A DNA stretch of 18,891 nt from Tyzzerella sp. UBA1042 (GCA_002316675.1 DCDZ01000032.1:47817-66707); one strand, 5' to 3'. Counted from the stretch's first letter, positions 1-8,610 are shown. Made by a program: numbers and translations. Notes: a model not told the origin generated them from the letters alone.

Positions 1-3000
1 CAGATCAGCCGGGGGTATGGTTTTTAAAATTTCAACCATAGGCGCTACCGTGCTAAAGGAAGGAAGAAGGGTTCTTTGATCCATTCTGTTCTCTGAGGTG
101 TCCACAATGCTATTTAGCTCAAATTCATAGGTATTGCCGCTATTTAAGGGCAAAGCACCTGCAGGGAAGGTAACAACGGTTTTGCCTTCAATATTTTCCA
201 CCTTCACCTTTGTAAAATCAATCTCAACCTCAGGTCTTCTTAATGCTGACAAATCATAAAGCTTAATATTCTTTGCAAGGTCAGCTTTGGGAATTTCCAA
301 AAGCTTTTTCTTTGTGGCATTATCCAAAACCTCTTCGCTGAAATGTATGCGAATCTCACTGCCTGCAACAACGTCGCCGCTGATGGTTTCTTCAAACTCC
401 AGCACAGCTGTTGGCGGCGTAAAGTCGGCAGTTTTTACGTCCATATGAACCACATCGGAGGTATTGTTAAAGCTATCCCTTGCAACAATGTAAAGATCAT
501 AAGGCGTCTCCGGGGTCAGCCCTGTAATACCGAACTTTCCTTCCACATTGAGCTTTGCACTCGCCTTTCCATTCTTTAGGCCGCTGTTGCCCAGCGCTAC
601 CTGATTCTTTGCTTCCTCCGAATCAAGGGCAGGCTGATCTTCTCCGGGAACCGCAGGAAGGGGGAAGGTTTCACCCTTTTTACACAGCACATAGTAAATG
701 GTGGAGGCTTCATTTACCTTGAATTTAACATCAATGGACTTATCTGTTACTTTGTCCTCAACAGGGTATCCATTGGCAAACGCAGGAGGCGTTAAATCCG
801 CCGTTTTCATTTGCAGCTTTGCAATTTCCGAATCGGCAAAGCCATCGGTAACAAAAACGTAAAATTCATAATCGGTGTATTCCTTTAATTCCGGTACCGT
901 TAAAATATTCTCTTCATTTTTTTTGCACTCTTTAAAAATGCCTTGATTTGTGGCACCGGGTACAACCTGGGATTTTAAATTGACAAAAGTGGGAGCAATG
1001 CTTCCCTTGGGCAAAATAGCCCAATAGGCTGCACAATTCTTTGTCACGTTGATGGCAATATCCACAGAGCTGTTGCGAATTTCATGAATCCTTGGGTAGC
1101 CTTTGATGAAATCCGGCTTCGCCCCAATGGTAACCTTTTTAATTTCAGACAGGTTTCCGCTTTTATCCTGGGCAACCAAATAAACATCGTAGTCTGATTC
1201 CGCCTTTAAGCCGGACAATTTCATACTGCTCGTTACATCTGCCTTTAAGCTTGCGCTTTTTCCGGTTTTTAGGGCGCCTTTTCCTTTGATGATTTGCTGC
1301 TTTGCCTCGTTGCTTGTTTTTTCCGGAGCGGCTCCGTCCGCCTGCTCCTTCACAGGAAAGTCCGCTCCGCCTTCATAAATTGCATAATAAACCGTGCCGT
1401 CCTCATTCAGGCTTGCACTGATTTCCGCACTTGTTTTCTCTGATGCCGTCAGCTTGGGATAGCCCAAATTAAACTGAGGCGGTGTGGCATCCGTTGTATT
1501 CAGCTGCAGCCTCACAACGGAAGCATCCTTTCCTCCGTCGGATATTAAAATATAGAGGTCATAGCTGGTTAATTCCTTCAGCCCTGTGATAGTAAGGGTA
1601 TCCCCCTCGTACTTCTCACAGTCCTCCTCGATTCCATTTTTCACCGCCGCATAAAGCTTCTGCGTCTTCAGTGCCTTGGCATCCGGGGCGGGGTATCCTT
1701 TTTCATATACTGCCCAATACATATCGCTGTCTTTCAAGGTGACAAATTCAATGATGGCAGATACGTCTGTCACCTCCTTTATTCTTGGGTAGCCGGACAA
1801 AAAGCCCGGTTTGCTGTTATCTCCGGTGGTAAAATACGCTACCTCTCTTCTGCTTCTGTCGTCTCGATCGTCCACCAAAACTGCGGACAATATATATTCC
1901 GTATTTTCCTCAAGGCCTGTAATTTTTACGGTAAATTCTTTGCCGGATTCCATTTGTATAGAGCCGTTCTTCTTAATTTCCGTATTATATTTTCCGGGCT
2001 TGATGATTTCATCTCTGTCGGCTCTGCCGTCTTGATAATAAGTGATGGCCCAATACAGCGTGCCCGGCTTATTGGTTTTAAACTTTGCCACCGCATCCGT
2101 AGGCCCAATATCCTCTAGTTCCGGATAATCGTCCAATATTTGAGGCTTATCCGATGCTTCCTCTGCATCCTTACTACTCATTTTTCTGCCGTTAATATCC
2201 GCAGAAAGGCCCGGTCTTACCTCCACCTCTTCCGGGAGCATATCCACCTTACTGCCTGCGGCATTTACTTTTAAATACCCAATTTCACCAGTACCGGAAA
2301 CATCAATGCCAACATCCAAATAGGCTCCGTTTACATAGGTATCACTATCCAGAAAAACCTTGCTGCCCGCAGCTTCTTCATCAATCACAAGGTGTTGTAC
2401 GGTTTCCTTGTCTAAATACAGATTGTTCTGGGAGCCTTTTACCGTCACCGTATCAAACAGGCCCGCCAGATGCAGCTCTGTTTTTTCCGGGCCGTCCAAC
2501 ACAACATTTTTGAAGCCACCGCCTCTGCTTGCCGTTTCCTCCAAATATGTATTGGTTTTTACCTTCGTTTCATCCACAATGGTATTTCCCTTCAGCTTAA
2601 CGGATTTGATGGTTCCGCCGGTATCCGGCACAATCAGGCTTGCAATGGTGCAGTCTTGGAAAAGGATGCTGCTTTTGCCTGCCTGGCTTTCTCCCGTTCC
2701 GTTGATAATCACATCTCCCAAAACGTGAACGTTTTCAAAAACCGTACTGCCAAGGCCAACCCCCCCTGCAATATAGAGATCCCCTTGAATCACTGTATCC
2801 TGCAAGGTAACACCGGAGGCGGCAATCGTAACATTCCCCTCCTGTGTTCCCAAAGAGATTGTGCCGGGTTGTTTCACCAATTCGCCCACGGCATCCGTAA
2901 GCACCTTGGCCACCTCCGCCCGGGTAATATTATTTTGAGGCTTGAAGGTATTATCCTTATAGCCGGCAATAAAGCCTTTATTGGCAGAGGTATTTACATA

Positions 3001-3528
3001 GCCCCTGCTCCAGTTGGCAATGCTTGTACTATCCAGAAAGGCAGAGGAAATCCCCGCCGTTTCCTCAAGGGCCAAATTTCTGCCCAGCAGCGCAACGGCC
3101 TGCTCTCTCGTCAGGCTGCCTTGGGCATTAGCCGTAGCCCTTCCGTCGCCGGAAAAATAGCCCTGATTATAGGCAATGGCAATATCATCGGCATACCATT
3201 CCGTACCGTTAATATCCTGAAACGGTGTTCTTCCGGTTTTGGTATACCCAAAGGTACGATTGATAATGGATATAAATTCCGCCCTTGTAATGGGTTGATT
3301 GGGGTTCATGTTTCCGTTTTTATCCCCGCTTATAATGCCTCTGTTGTATAAATTGCGCATATAAGCCTCTGCCCAATGATTGTCTGTCCCCATTTGAAAG
3401 GAGGCGCCATAGGCCTTTTCCGTATGTATAAAGCTTATATTCGTCGCGATCATTGCGGCAGCAAGAAGGAGCGCACCCGCTTTTTTCCCGCTGCTTTGCA
3501 GCAACTGTTTAAACTGCATCATCTTCAT
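1..3528 (-). CDS. Large secreted SLH-domain surface protein with Fn3-like repeats (3' end beyond window)
   Basis: The frame is open for 1176 codons to the window edge, so the C-terminus is missing. Residues 1-42 form a signal peptide: basic start, hydrophobic core about 19-34, likely cleavage after AYGA. Three SLH repeats follow (about 44-98, 101-154, 163-212), with the hallmark motifs TRAE (81-84), TREQ (140-143) and TRAE (202-205). SLH domains bind pyruvylated secondary wall polymers, so the protein is probably displayed on the cell wall. Residues about 215-450 alternate short beta-strand patterns and glycines and could be a beta-helix. Five Fn3-like repeats of 110-121 residues follow, each with a YWA/YYA-type motif (residues 492, 604, 714, 835, 945); four also carry GYP (579, 689, 810, 920). 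From about 1035 the sequence resembles an SbsA-type Ig-like domain. The ATG at 3528 follows AAAAAGGATGG and lies 20 nt inside the pilZ 3' end, suggesting translational coupling. Its ligand or function is unknown. Confidence 0.9.
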   Translation of the reverse strand, partial: MKMMQFKQLLQSSGKKAGALLLAAAMIATNISFIHTEKAYGASFQMGTDNHWAEAYMRNLYNRGIISGDKNGNMNPNQPITRAEFISIINRTFGYTKTGRTPFQDINGTEWYADDIAIAYNQGYFSGDGRATANAQGSLTREQAVALLGRNLALEETAGISSAFLDSTSIANWSRGYVNTSANKGFIAGYKDNTFKPQNNITRAEVAKVLTDAVGELVKQPGTISLGTQEGNVTIAASGVTLQDTVIQGDLYIAGGVGLGSTVFENVHVLGDVIINGTGESQAGKSSILFQDCTIASLIVPDTGGTIKSVKLKGNTIVDETKVKTNTYLEETASRGGGFKNVVLDGPEKTELHLAGLFDTVTVKGSQNNLYLDKETVQHLVIDEEAAGSKVFLDSDTYVNGAYLDVGIDVSGTGEIGYLKVNAAGSKVDMLPEEVEVRPGLSADINGRKMSSKDAEEASDKPQILDDYPELEDIGPTDAVAKFKTNKPGTLYWAITYYQDGRADRDEIIKPGKYNTEIKKNGSIQMESGKEFTVKITGLEENTEYILSAVLVDDRDDRSRREVAYFTTGDNSKPGFLSGYPRIKEVTDVSAIIEFVTLKDSDMYWAVYEKGYPAPDAKALKTQKLYAAVKNGIEEDCEKYEGDTLTITGLKELTSYDLYILISDGGKDASVVRLQLNTTDATPPQFNLGYPKLTASEKTSAEISASLNEDGTVYYAIYEGGADFPVKEQADGAAPEKTSNEAKQQIIKGKGALKTGKSASLKADVTSSMKLSGLKAESDYDVYLVAQDKSGNLSEIKKVTIGAKPDFIKGYPRIHEIRNSSVDIAINVTKNCAAYWAILPKGSIAPTFVNLKSQVVPGATNQGIFKECKKNEENILTVPELKEYTDYEFYVFVTDGFADSEIAKLQMKTADLTPPAFANGYPVEDKVTDKSIDVKFKVNEASTIYYVLCKKGETFPLPAVPGEDQPALDSEEAKNQVALGNSGLKNGKASAKLNVEGKFGITGLTPETPYDLYIVARDSFNNTSDVVHMDVKTADFTPPTAVLEFEETISGDVVAGSEIRIHFSEEVLDNATKKKLLEIPKADLAKNIKLYDLSALRRPEVEIDFTKVKVENIEGKTVVTFPAGALPLNSGNTYEFELNSIVDTSENRMDQRTLLPSFSTVAPMVEILKTIPPADL

Positions 3529-4117
3529 CCATCCTTTTTCGTCTATAATTCGCCGCTTGTATTTTGAAAACACTGGCTCGGAGCTGACATTCCTCTGTTC
3601 TATGCAAGCCGACAAACTCACATCCATAGGAATACTGATTATAAAGTGCTTCTTCCTTCCGCAGTATTCTGAATTTTACTAAGAAAGGCAGATCAATCCA
3701 ATTTGTCAAAAATTCATATTCCAAAGCCGGGTCAAGCTGTTCCTGACAAAGAAAGCACATCCCACCGCAGCTCAGATCTCTCAGCTGAACGTTGACGGGA
3801 ATCTCCTTTCCATTGGCAGTATAAGAAATTGTGGACTTAATATCAACCTCCACACGGACATCCCGATGCAGCAGGGGCGCCAGATTTCTAACCTCCTGCA
3901 GATGCAGCTTGCCATAGGAAATCTCGCTGATGTCCGCATCAAAAATTTGATTAAACTTCGCCTCTACCTGAAAAACAATTTTGTCGCCTACTTGAAATTG
4001 ACGCAGGGTTGCTTCTTCATAGGGAAGCAGGAAAGAAACGCCGTTGCCCAGAAAGCTTAAATCCGCATAGTCAATTAAATTGTTTTGTTCGTCCAGTAAA
4101 ATACACTTGATTGACAC
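3509..4117 (-). CDS. PilZ-domain (YcgR-like) putative c-di-GMP receptor
   Basis: The protein has 202 residues. The N-terminal ~80 residues resemble the beta-rich YcgR-type N-domain, and a PilZ domain follows from about residue 82. The second PilZ signature, D/N-x-S-x-x-G, is intact as DLSCGG (D114, S116, G119). The first signature, RxxxR, is degenerate: the region reads LLHRDVRV, with His84 where the first Arg is expected and an Arg one position later (R85), before R88. In the family these arginines clamp the c-di-GMP guanines, so binding may be weakened; that is inference. The start is GTG at 4117, chosen because GGAGGG lies just upstream. It sits 51 nt after the FlhB-like gene and overlaps the SLH gene by 20 nt. 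YcgR-type proteins slow flagellar rotation when bound to c-di-GMP, which suits this setting, although the nearest downstream partner is a surface protein. Confidence 0.85.
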   Translation of the reverse strand: MSIKCILLDEQNNLIDYADLSFLGNGVSFLLPYEEATLRQFQVGDKIVFQVEAKFNQIFDADISEISYGKLHLQEVRNLAPLLHRDVRVEVDIKSTISYTANGKEIPVNVQLRDLSCGGMCFLCQEQLDPALEYEFLTNWIDLPFLVKFRILRKEEALYNQYSYGCEFVGLHRTEECQLRASVFKIQAANYRRKRMDEDDAV

Positions 4118-4168
4118 TGTCTATCCCTCCAAACGATTCAACTCTATAAATGAAAACTTCCGTCAAAC

Positions 4169-4480
4169 TCACCGGCCCTCGGCAGTGTCAGCTTCCGTAG
4201 CCTGCAATGGGTTAGACGGTGAAAACTTTAGAAAATACACATATATATCAACGATTGCCTGATAAAGCTCTTCCGGCACCTCTGCCCCAAGCTCCAATCT
4301 GGATAAAATCGTCGCCAAGGATGTGTCCTCATAAACGGGAACCTGACTTTTTGCAGCAAGCTCCACAATTTTTTCAGCCGCATACCCCATCCCCGAAGCA
4401 ACGATGACAGGCGCAATCTGGTCGTTATCATACTTTAAAGCAATGGCCTTTTTACTGATTTTATCCTTATATCTTGACAT
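4169..4480 (-). CDS. Orphan FlhB C-terminal-domain protein (YlqH/FlhB2-like)
   Basis: The 103-residue protein matches only the cytoplasmic C-terminal domain of FlhB/YscU export-switch proteins. The recognisable core runs from KKAIALKYDND through APVIVASGMG, a VPVYED turn, LSRLELG and a PEELYQAI end. There is no membrane segment. The NPTH autocleavage motif that precedes this core in full FlhB is absent (the stretch reads ISKKAIAL), so autocleavage is not expected. Similar stand-alone domains (Bacillus subtilis YlqH type) are commonly encoded next to a FliK-like gene, as here. A role in setting or backing up export substrate specificity is inferred. It overlaps the upstream FliK-like gene by 14 nt, with AAAGGA upstream of its ATG, so the two are probably co-translated. 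Confidence 0.85.
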   Translation of the reverse strand: MSRYKDKISKKAIALKYDNDQIAPVIVASGMGYAAEKIVELAAKSQVPVYEDTSLATILSRLELGAEVPEELYQAIVDIYVYFLKFSPSNPLQATEADTAEGR

Positions 4481-5879
4481 TTACAGTATTTTTCCTTTCA
4501 TAAATTTTAGGAAAAACCTCGGATATACTCACCGGTGTCGTGCTTTTGTCAATGGCCATGGATTTCACGGCAAACCCGTTACGCTCCAAAATTGCTGACA
4601 ATCCCGCCTTGATTCCCTGATCCAGAGCAAGAACTTTTTCCGGACAGAACAGCTGTATATCGATTTTTCCCTTGCTGTGCATTATAATTAAGTCAAAAAA
4701 ACCTACGTCTTTAATATCAAACTTAATTAACAGCTTTGCCTTTCTCTCCGCCTCAGCGGTTTCCTCCCCCCCGTCATCAGGATCGATCCAAAGTTCCGAA
4801 AACATCATATTCCCATCCACATTTAAGGGAAGCGACATATGCAGCAGGGGCATATAAACACTTTCACTTAAAAGCATGGAGGACATGATGCCCTTAAACA
4901 ATTCGATGTTTTCATAGCCGGCCTCTCCTTGCATTCCCCTTTCCAAAATATGAATAAGCTTTTGTTGAAATACATTTTCCTTCCCATCCTCCGCATGAAG
5001 CTGAATCAAAATATCGGCAAATGCATTGGCATCTATGTTCCCAAGCTTATCCTTTATTGTATTATAATTCATAATTCCTTCAAATGCATCAACAAATCCA
5101 TTTTTATTTGCATTTTCATAGCGGGCCATGTTTAACATGAGGGAAGAAATCATATCCCGCACCCTGCCGAAATCGTTAGTATAACTAATATATTTCGATA
5201 GAAAGGGAATTATTTCGTTTTTTAAAATACCCAGATTTTTCTCCACATCACCGGTATTGGCATTTTGATCCAAACGGCTCGTGATTTCCAAAAGCTGTTC
5301 GGCATAGCTGTTGGGCAGGCTCTTAGACAAATTGGATAAATCAATGACAATACTGTTTAATATATGTTTACTCGAAGTAAAATCATTATATTTTTTTAAC
5401 AAATCCAGTATTTTAAAATCCAAATCTCCGTTATTGGATTGGGCAAGGGCACCTCTTAAAAAATCAAAAAACGCACCGGAAAATTTTGTGGCGGCTCCCG
5501 CCTGACTTTTGATATGCCCGGACAGCTCCTCCTGCGAGAGTTGAATCATCTCTAAAAACCCGGAAATTTCTTGGGCAAAATTTTCATTTATGCCGGAGGT
5601 CACGAAATTCCCCAGCTTGAAAAACATCAGCTCTCCCATCAATTCCGTGGTTGAGGGCGTGTTTCTTATGGCCTTTAGAAAGCTCTCGTAATTGGAGTTT
5701 CGGCTGCCGATAAAATGATTCTGCTGATACTCCCCATCGGAAGCTTTACTGTCGGGTCTCGTTGCTTTATGGATATTTGTGATATTATTAATATTCGGGT
5801 CATTTGTGGTGATGGGGTTTGTTCTGGAAGCATTATCATAACCGGATACCGGGGTAGAAACTTTAATAATATTTGACAT
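4467..5879 (-). CDS. FliK-like flagellar hook-length-control-type protein (YlqG-like)
   Basis: The protein has 470 residues. The first ~70 are polar, Asn/Thr/Ser-rich and probably disordered, as in secreted ruler proteins. Residues about 70-350 are mainly helical and not recognisable. The C-terminal ~115 residues resemble the FliK C-terminal domain: a hydrophobic strand after LWIDP, then AKLLIKFDIKDVG, a second strand near FDLIIMHSKGKIDIQLF, and an amphipathic helix near GIKAGLSAILERNGF. FliK C-domains contact the FlhB cytoplasmic domain, and this gene overlaps a stand-alone FlhB-C domain gene by 14 nt, which supports a functional pair (B. subtilis ylqG-ylqH arrangement). The ATG at 5879 is preceded by AAAGGATGTGAAAT. 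It is the first gene of the leftward operon, divergent from cheA. The family call rests on the C-domain pattern and context; the middle region is novel to me. Confidence 0.75.
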   Translation of the reverse strand: MSNIIKVSTPVSGYDNASRTNPITTNDPNINNITNIHKATRPDSKASDGEYQQNHFIGSRNSNYESFLKAIRNTPSTTELMGELMFFKLGNFVTSGINENFAQEISGFLEMIQLSQEELSGHIKSQAGAATKFSGAFFDFLRGALAQSNNGDLDFKILDLLKKYNDFTSSKHILNSIVIDLSNLSKSLPNSYAEQLLEITSRLDQNANTGDVEKNLGILKNEIIPFLSKYISYTNDFGRVRDMISSLMLNMARYENANKNGFVDAFEGIMNYNTIKDKLGNIDANAFADILIQLHAEDGKENVFQQKLIHILERGMQGEAGYENIELFKGIMSSMLLSESVYMPLLHMSLPLNVDGNMMFSELWIDPDDGGEETAEAERKAKLLIKFDIKDVGFFDLIIMHSKGKIDIQLFCPEKVLALDQGIKAGLSAILERNGFAVKSMAIDKSTTPVSISEVFPKIYERKNTVNVKI

Positions 5880-5935
5880 TATTTCACATCCTTTCTATCT
5901 AGCTATTATATTTTCCCTCTTTTTGTCGAATAAAA

Positions 5936-5962
5936 ATTATAGTATACTTAACCAAAAGTCAA
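5936..5962 (-). promoter_or_regulatory. Candidate sigma-A promoter for the leftward FliK-like/FlhB-C/PilZ/SLH operon
   Basis: On the minus strand TTGACT (5962-5957) is followed, after a 15-nt spacer, by a perfect TATAAT (5941-5936). The spacer is shorter than the usual 17 nt. Transcription would start near 5929, giving a leader of about 50 nt before the ATG at 5879. A second TATAAT lies at 5910-5905 without a good -35. Confidence 0.45.
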
Positions 5963-5972
5963 AAAACGATAT
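5943..5972 (+). promoter_or_regulatory. Candidate promoter elements for the cheA operon
   Basis: Two weak possibilities lie in the divergent gap. TATACT (5943-5948) is a good sigma-A -10 but its upstream -35 is poor. AACGATAT (5965-5972) resembles the sigma-D -10 GCCGATAT in its CGATAT core, but no well-spaced TAAA is present. Either would start transcription a short distance before the AAGGTGG ribosome binding site at 5988-5994. The elements abut the minus-strand TATAAT, so the divergent promoters probably share bases. Confidence 0.3.
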
Positions 5973-6002
5973 AACATATTCTTTTTTAAGGTGGTGCACA
6001 AT

Positions 6003-8105
6003 ATGAACAACGGCATGGATAGTATGTTAGATATGTATCTTTTTGAAACAAATTCCCTACTGGAACAGCTAGAGGGCATCATGCTTGAGGCGGAAAAAGC
6101 AAAATCCTTTTCCTCGGAGGACATTGACGAAATTTTCCGTATCATGCATACAATCAAAGGTTCCTCCGCAATGATGGAATTTGATTCTATCTCTAAAATC
6201 GCACATAGAATTGAAGACCTTTTCTTCATCTTCAGAGAAAATAACACAACCAATACCTTTTCGGAGTCAATGCGCAAGGAGCTTTTTAATCTGATTCTGA
6301 AAACAAACGATTTTATGCGCACAGAGGTAGAAAAGATCGAGCAAAATGAACCCCTTACAGATACTATCGACAATTTTATAACTGATATTAATACCTTCAT
6401 TGAAAAATTGAACACAGAAGATACAAGTACCATGGAAACTAGCGAAGCAAAAACCCCCGCCGCTTCACCTGCGGTACCACAAACCACCGCCCCATTGCAA
6501 TCCATTCCGGAAACATCGGCGCCCTATATTATTAAAATTCTTTTTGATGATGGCAGCGGAATGGAAAATCTACGGGCGCTCATTGTAAAAAATGCCATTG
6601 CCGATGCCATCGGCAGCAGCTTTGAATGTTACCCGGCGGATGTGGAAACCAATTCCGAAACCTGCAACTATATTATAGACCATGGTTATTTTGTTTTTCT
6701 AAAGGATGAGGCCCTTGTGGATCCTACGTTATCCGCCATCAAAAGCTCGCCTAATATCGCTTCCTTTGAGGTGATTCCAAACGCACCGAAAGAGGCGGAA
6801 CAGCCTAAGACAAGCAAAGGCAGTGCTGCCCAGAAGGCAAACCCCTCGCCCGCCAGTTCCAAGCAGGCAAAGCCGGCAAAAAACGGAGCCCCTGCCAACG
6901 GACAGAATCATTCCGTCAAGCAGAGCATTATCAGCGTAAACCTGTCAAAACTGGACAGCTTGATGGCCATTGTAGGAGAAATTGTGATTACAGAATCCAT
7001 GGTAACCTCCTCTCCCGATTTAAAGGGCTTGAAACTGGATAATTTTACAAAATCCACCCGACAGCTAAGAAAATTGACGGATGAATTACAGGATATTGCC
7101 ATGTCCATGCGTATGGTGCCCATCGCGGGGGTATTCAATAAAATGAACCGTATTGTCCGGGATATGGGGCAGAGCCTGAATAAGGACGTACGGCTGACCA
7201 TCATCGGCGAAAATACCGAGCTGGATAAAACCATCGTGGACAGCATCAACGACCCTTTGATCCATATTGTGCGAAACTCAATGGATCATGGCATCGAAGA
7301 AAATGTGCAAGATCGTATTGATGCCGGCAAAGAACCCCAAGGGGAAATTGTGCTGGAGGCAAAGCATACCGGCAGCGATATTATCATCACCATTTCCGAT
7401 GACGGCACCGGCGTAAATCCGGATAAGGTGTTGGAAAAGGCAAAGCGCAACGGCATATTGACCAAGCCCGAAAACGAATATTCCAAACGGGAAATCTTAA
7501 TGCTCCTTCTTGCCCCCGGTTTTTCCACAAACGAAACGGTGACAGAATTCTCCGGGCGAGGCGTAGGGATGGATGTGGTAAAGCAGAACATTGAAAAGGT
7601 TGGGGGTATTGTTTCCATCGAAAGCGAATTGGGAGAGGGCACCTGTGTCACACTGAAAATTCCCTTAACTCTGGCCATTGTGGACGGCATGGAGATTTCT
7701 GTGGGAGAATCCACCTTTACCATGCCCATTACCAACATCAAGCAGTCCTTCAAATGCAAAAAGGCTGACATCATTTATGACGCCTTGGGCCGGGAAATGA
7801 TAGAGCGCATGGGGAATTATTATTCCATCATTAGACTCCACAGCCTCTACCATATCGAAACAAAAATCACAGACATTGAGGATGGCATTTTGGTTTGGAT
7901 TGAAGCCAGCGATATTTCCTATTGTCTGTTTGTAGATTGCTTTATCGGCGAGCAGCAGGTGGTGGTAAAACCGCTGCCCACCTATTTGAATAGTTTTAAC
8001 ATCAAAAACTCGGGCATTGCAGGCTGTACCATTTTAGGCGACGGCAATATCAGCATCATTTTAGATGCGCTGAGCCTGTATGCGGCATTTGTAAATTCAT
8101 TATAA
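6003..8105 (+). CDS. cheA: Chemotaxis histidine kinase CheA
   Basis: The protein has 700 residues and the full P1-P5 architecture. P1 (HPt, about 1-135) carries the phospho-accepting His49 in IMHTIKGSS. P2 (about 178-260, CheY-binding type) is flanked by Pro/Ala- and Lys/Ala-rich linkers. P3 (dimerisation) begins near ISVNLSKLDSLMAIVGE. The P4 ATPase has an N box at 417 (DPLIHIVRNSMDHG), a G1 box at 466 (DDGTG), an F box (GFSTNE) and a G2 box at 518 (GRGVGMDVV). P5 (CheW-like, from about 555) couples the kinase to CheW and receptors. CheA autophosphorylates and passes phosphate to CheY and CheB. I chose the ATG at 6003 rather than the in-frame GTG at 5991 because AAGGTGG (5988-5994) is correctly spaced for the ATG and overlaps the GTG. 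It is the first gene of cheA-cheW-cheR-cheB. No cheY lies in the window. Confidence 0.97.
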   Translation: MNNGMDSMLDMYLFETNSLLEQLEGIMLEAEKAKSFSSEDIDEIFRIMHTIKGSSAMMEFDSISKIAHRIEDLFFIFRENNTTNTFSESMRKELFNLILKTNDFMRTEVEKIEQNEPLTDTIDNFITDINTFIEKLNTEDTSTMETSEAKTPAASPAVPQTTAPLQSIPETSAPYIIKILFDDGSGMENLRALIVKNAIADAIGSSFECYPADVETNSETCNYIIDHGYFVFLKDEALVDPTLSAIKSSPNIASFEVIPNAPKEAEQPKTSKGSAAQKANPSPASSKQAKPAKNGAPANGQNHSVKQSIISVNLSKLDSLMAIVGEIVITESMVTSSPDLKGLKLDNFTKSTRQLRKLTDELQDIAMSMRMVPIAGVFNKMNRIVRDMGQSLNKDVRLTIIGENTELDKTIVDSINDPLIHIVRNSMDHGIEENVQDRIDAGKEPQGEIVLEAKHTGSDIIITISDDGTGVNPDKVLEKAKRNGILTKPENEYSKREILMLLLAPGFSTNETVTEFSGRGVGMDVVKQNIEKVGGIVSIESELGEGTCVTLKIPLTLAIVDGMEISVGESTFTMPITNIKQSFKCKKADIIYDALGREMIERMGNYYSIIRLHSLYHIETKITDIEDGILVWIEASDISYCLFVDCFIGEQQVVVKPLPTYLNSFNIKNSGIAGCTILGDGNISIILDALSLYAAFVNSL

Positions 8106-8118
8106 GGGGGGAACTTCA

Positions 8119-8598
8119 ATGCATATGGAAAATAACAGCACCGAAGAACTTTTGGAAGAGGAATATCTCCTTGGGGAAGAGGAGGATATTGTAAATAAAT
8201 ATCTCACCTTTACCTCCGCCGATTTGGTTTATGGCATCCCCATCGAAAATGTGATTGAAATCATTACAAACCCTACGATTACTTCCTTGCCCATGGTACC
8301 GGACTTTGTAAAGGGCATTATCAATCTGCGCGGGCAGATTGTGCCCATTATTGATATCCGTCAGGTTATGAACAAACCTGTAAACGAGGAGGTTTCTATT
8401 ACCTGCGTCATTATATTGGAGCTCGACGCCATCTCCATCGGCGTCTTGGTGGACAGTGTATTGCAAGTAATCAATATACAAAACAATCTGTCGGCCCCTC
8501 CTGCAAAAAACCACACCTTTATCAGCGGGATGACAAACCTCAGCGACGGAACCGTTATGTTTTCCTTGGATTGTGAAGCATTACTCAGCAATAAATAA
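8119..8598 (+). CDS. cheW: Chemotaxis coupling protein CheW
   Basis: The protein has 159 residues and a single CheW SH3-like double-barrel fold. Recognisable core elements are KYLTFTSADLVYGIPIENV, the PDFVKGIINLRGQIVPIIDIR block that is the family hallmark, and the later GVLVDSVLQV strand. CheW bridges CheA P5 to the methyl-accepting receptors in polar arrays. An acidic N-terminal extension of about 25 residues (Glu-rich, near EELLEEEYLLGEEED) precedes the fold and is longer than in minimal CheW proteins. AAGGGGGG lies 7 nt before the ATG at 8119; a second ATG at 8125 is possible. It starts 13 nt after cheA and ends 12 nt before cheR, indicating one operon. Confidence 0.95.
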   Translation: MHMENNSTEELLEEEYLLGEEEDIVNKYLTFTSADLVYGIPIENVIEIITNPTITSLPMVPDFVKGIINLRGQIVPIIDIRQVMNKPVNEEVSITCVIILELDAISIGVLVDSVLQVINIQNNLSAPPAKNHTFISGMTNLSDGTVMFSLDCEALLSNK

Positions 8599-8610
8599 GG
8601 TGGTTGAAAC

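Noticed and set aside
2470..3351. Open plus-strand frame of 293 codons
   Set aside because: It is antisense to the SLH protein, has no ribosome binding site and no family resemblance, whereas the minus frame has a signal peptide and three SLH repeats.
5991..6002. GTG start for CheA four codons upstream
   Set aside because: The GTG codons are part of the AAGGTGG ribosome binding site for the ATG at 6003.
5948..6505. Open minus-strand frame of 185 codons
   Set aside because: It lies antisense to cheA and across the promoter gap; its Ser/Val/Ile-rich composition is typical of a shadow frame.
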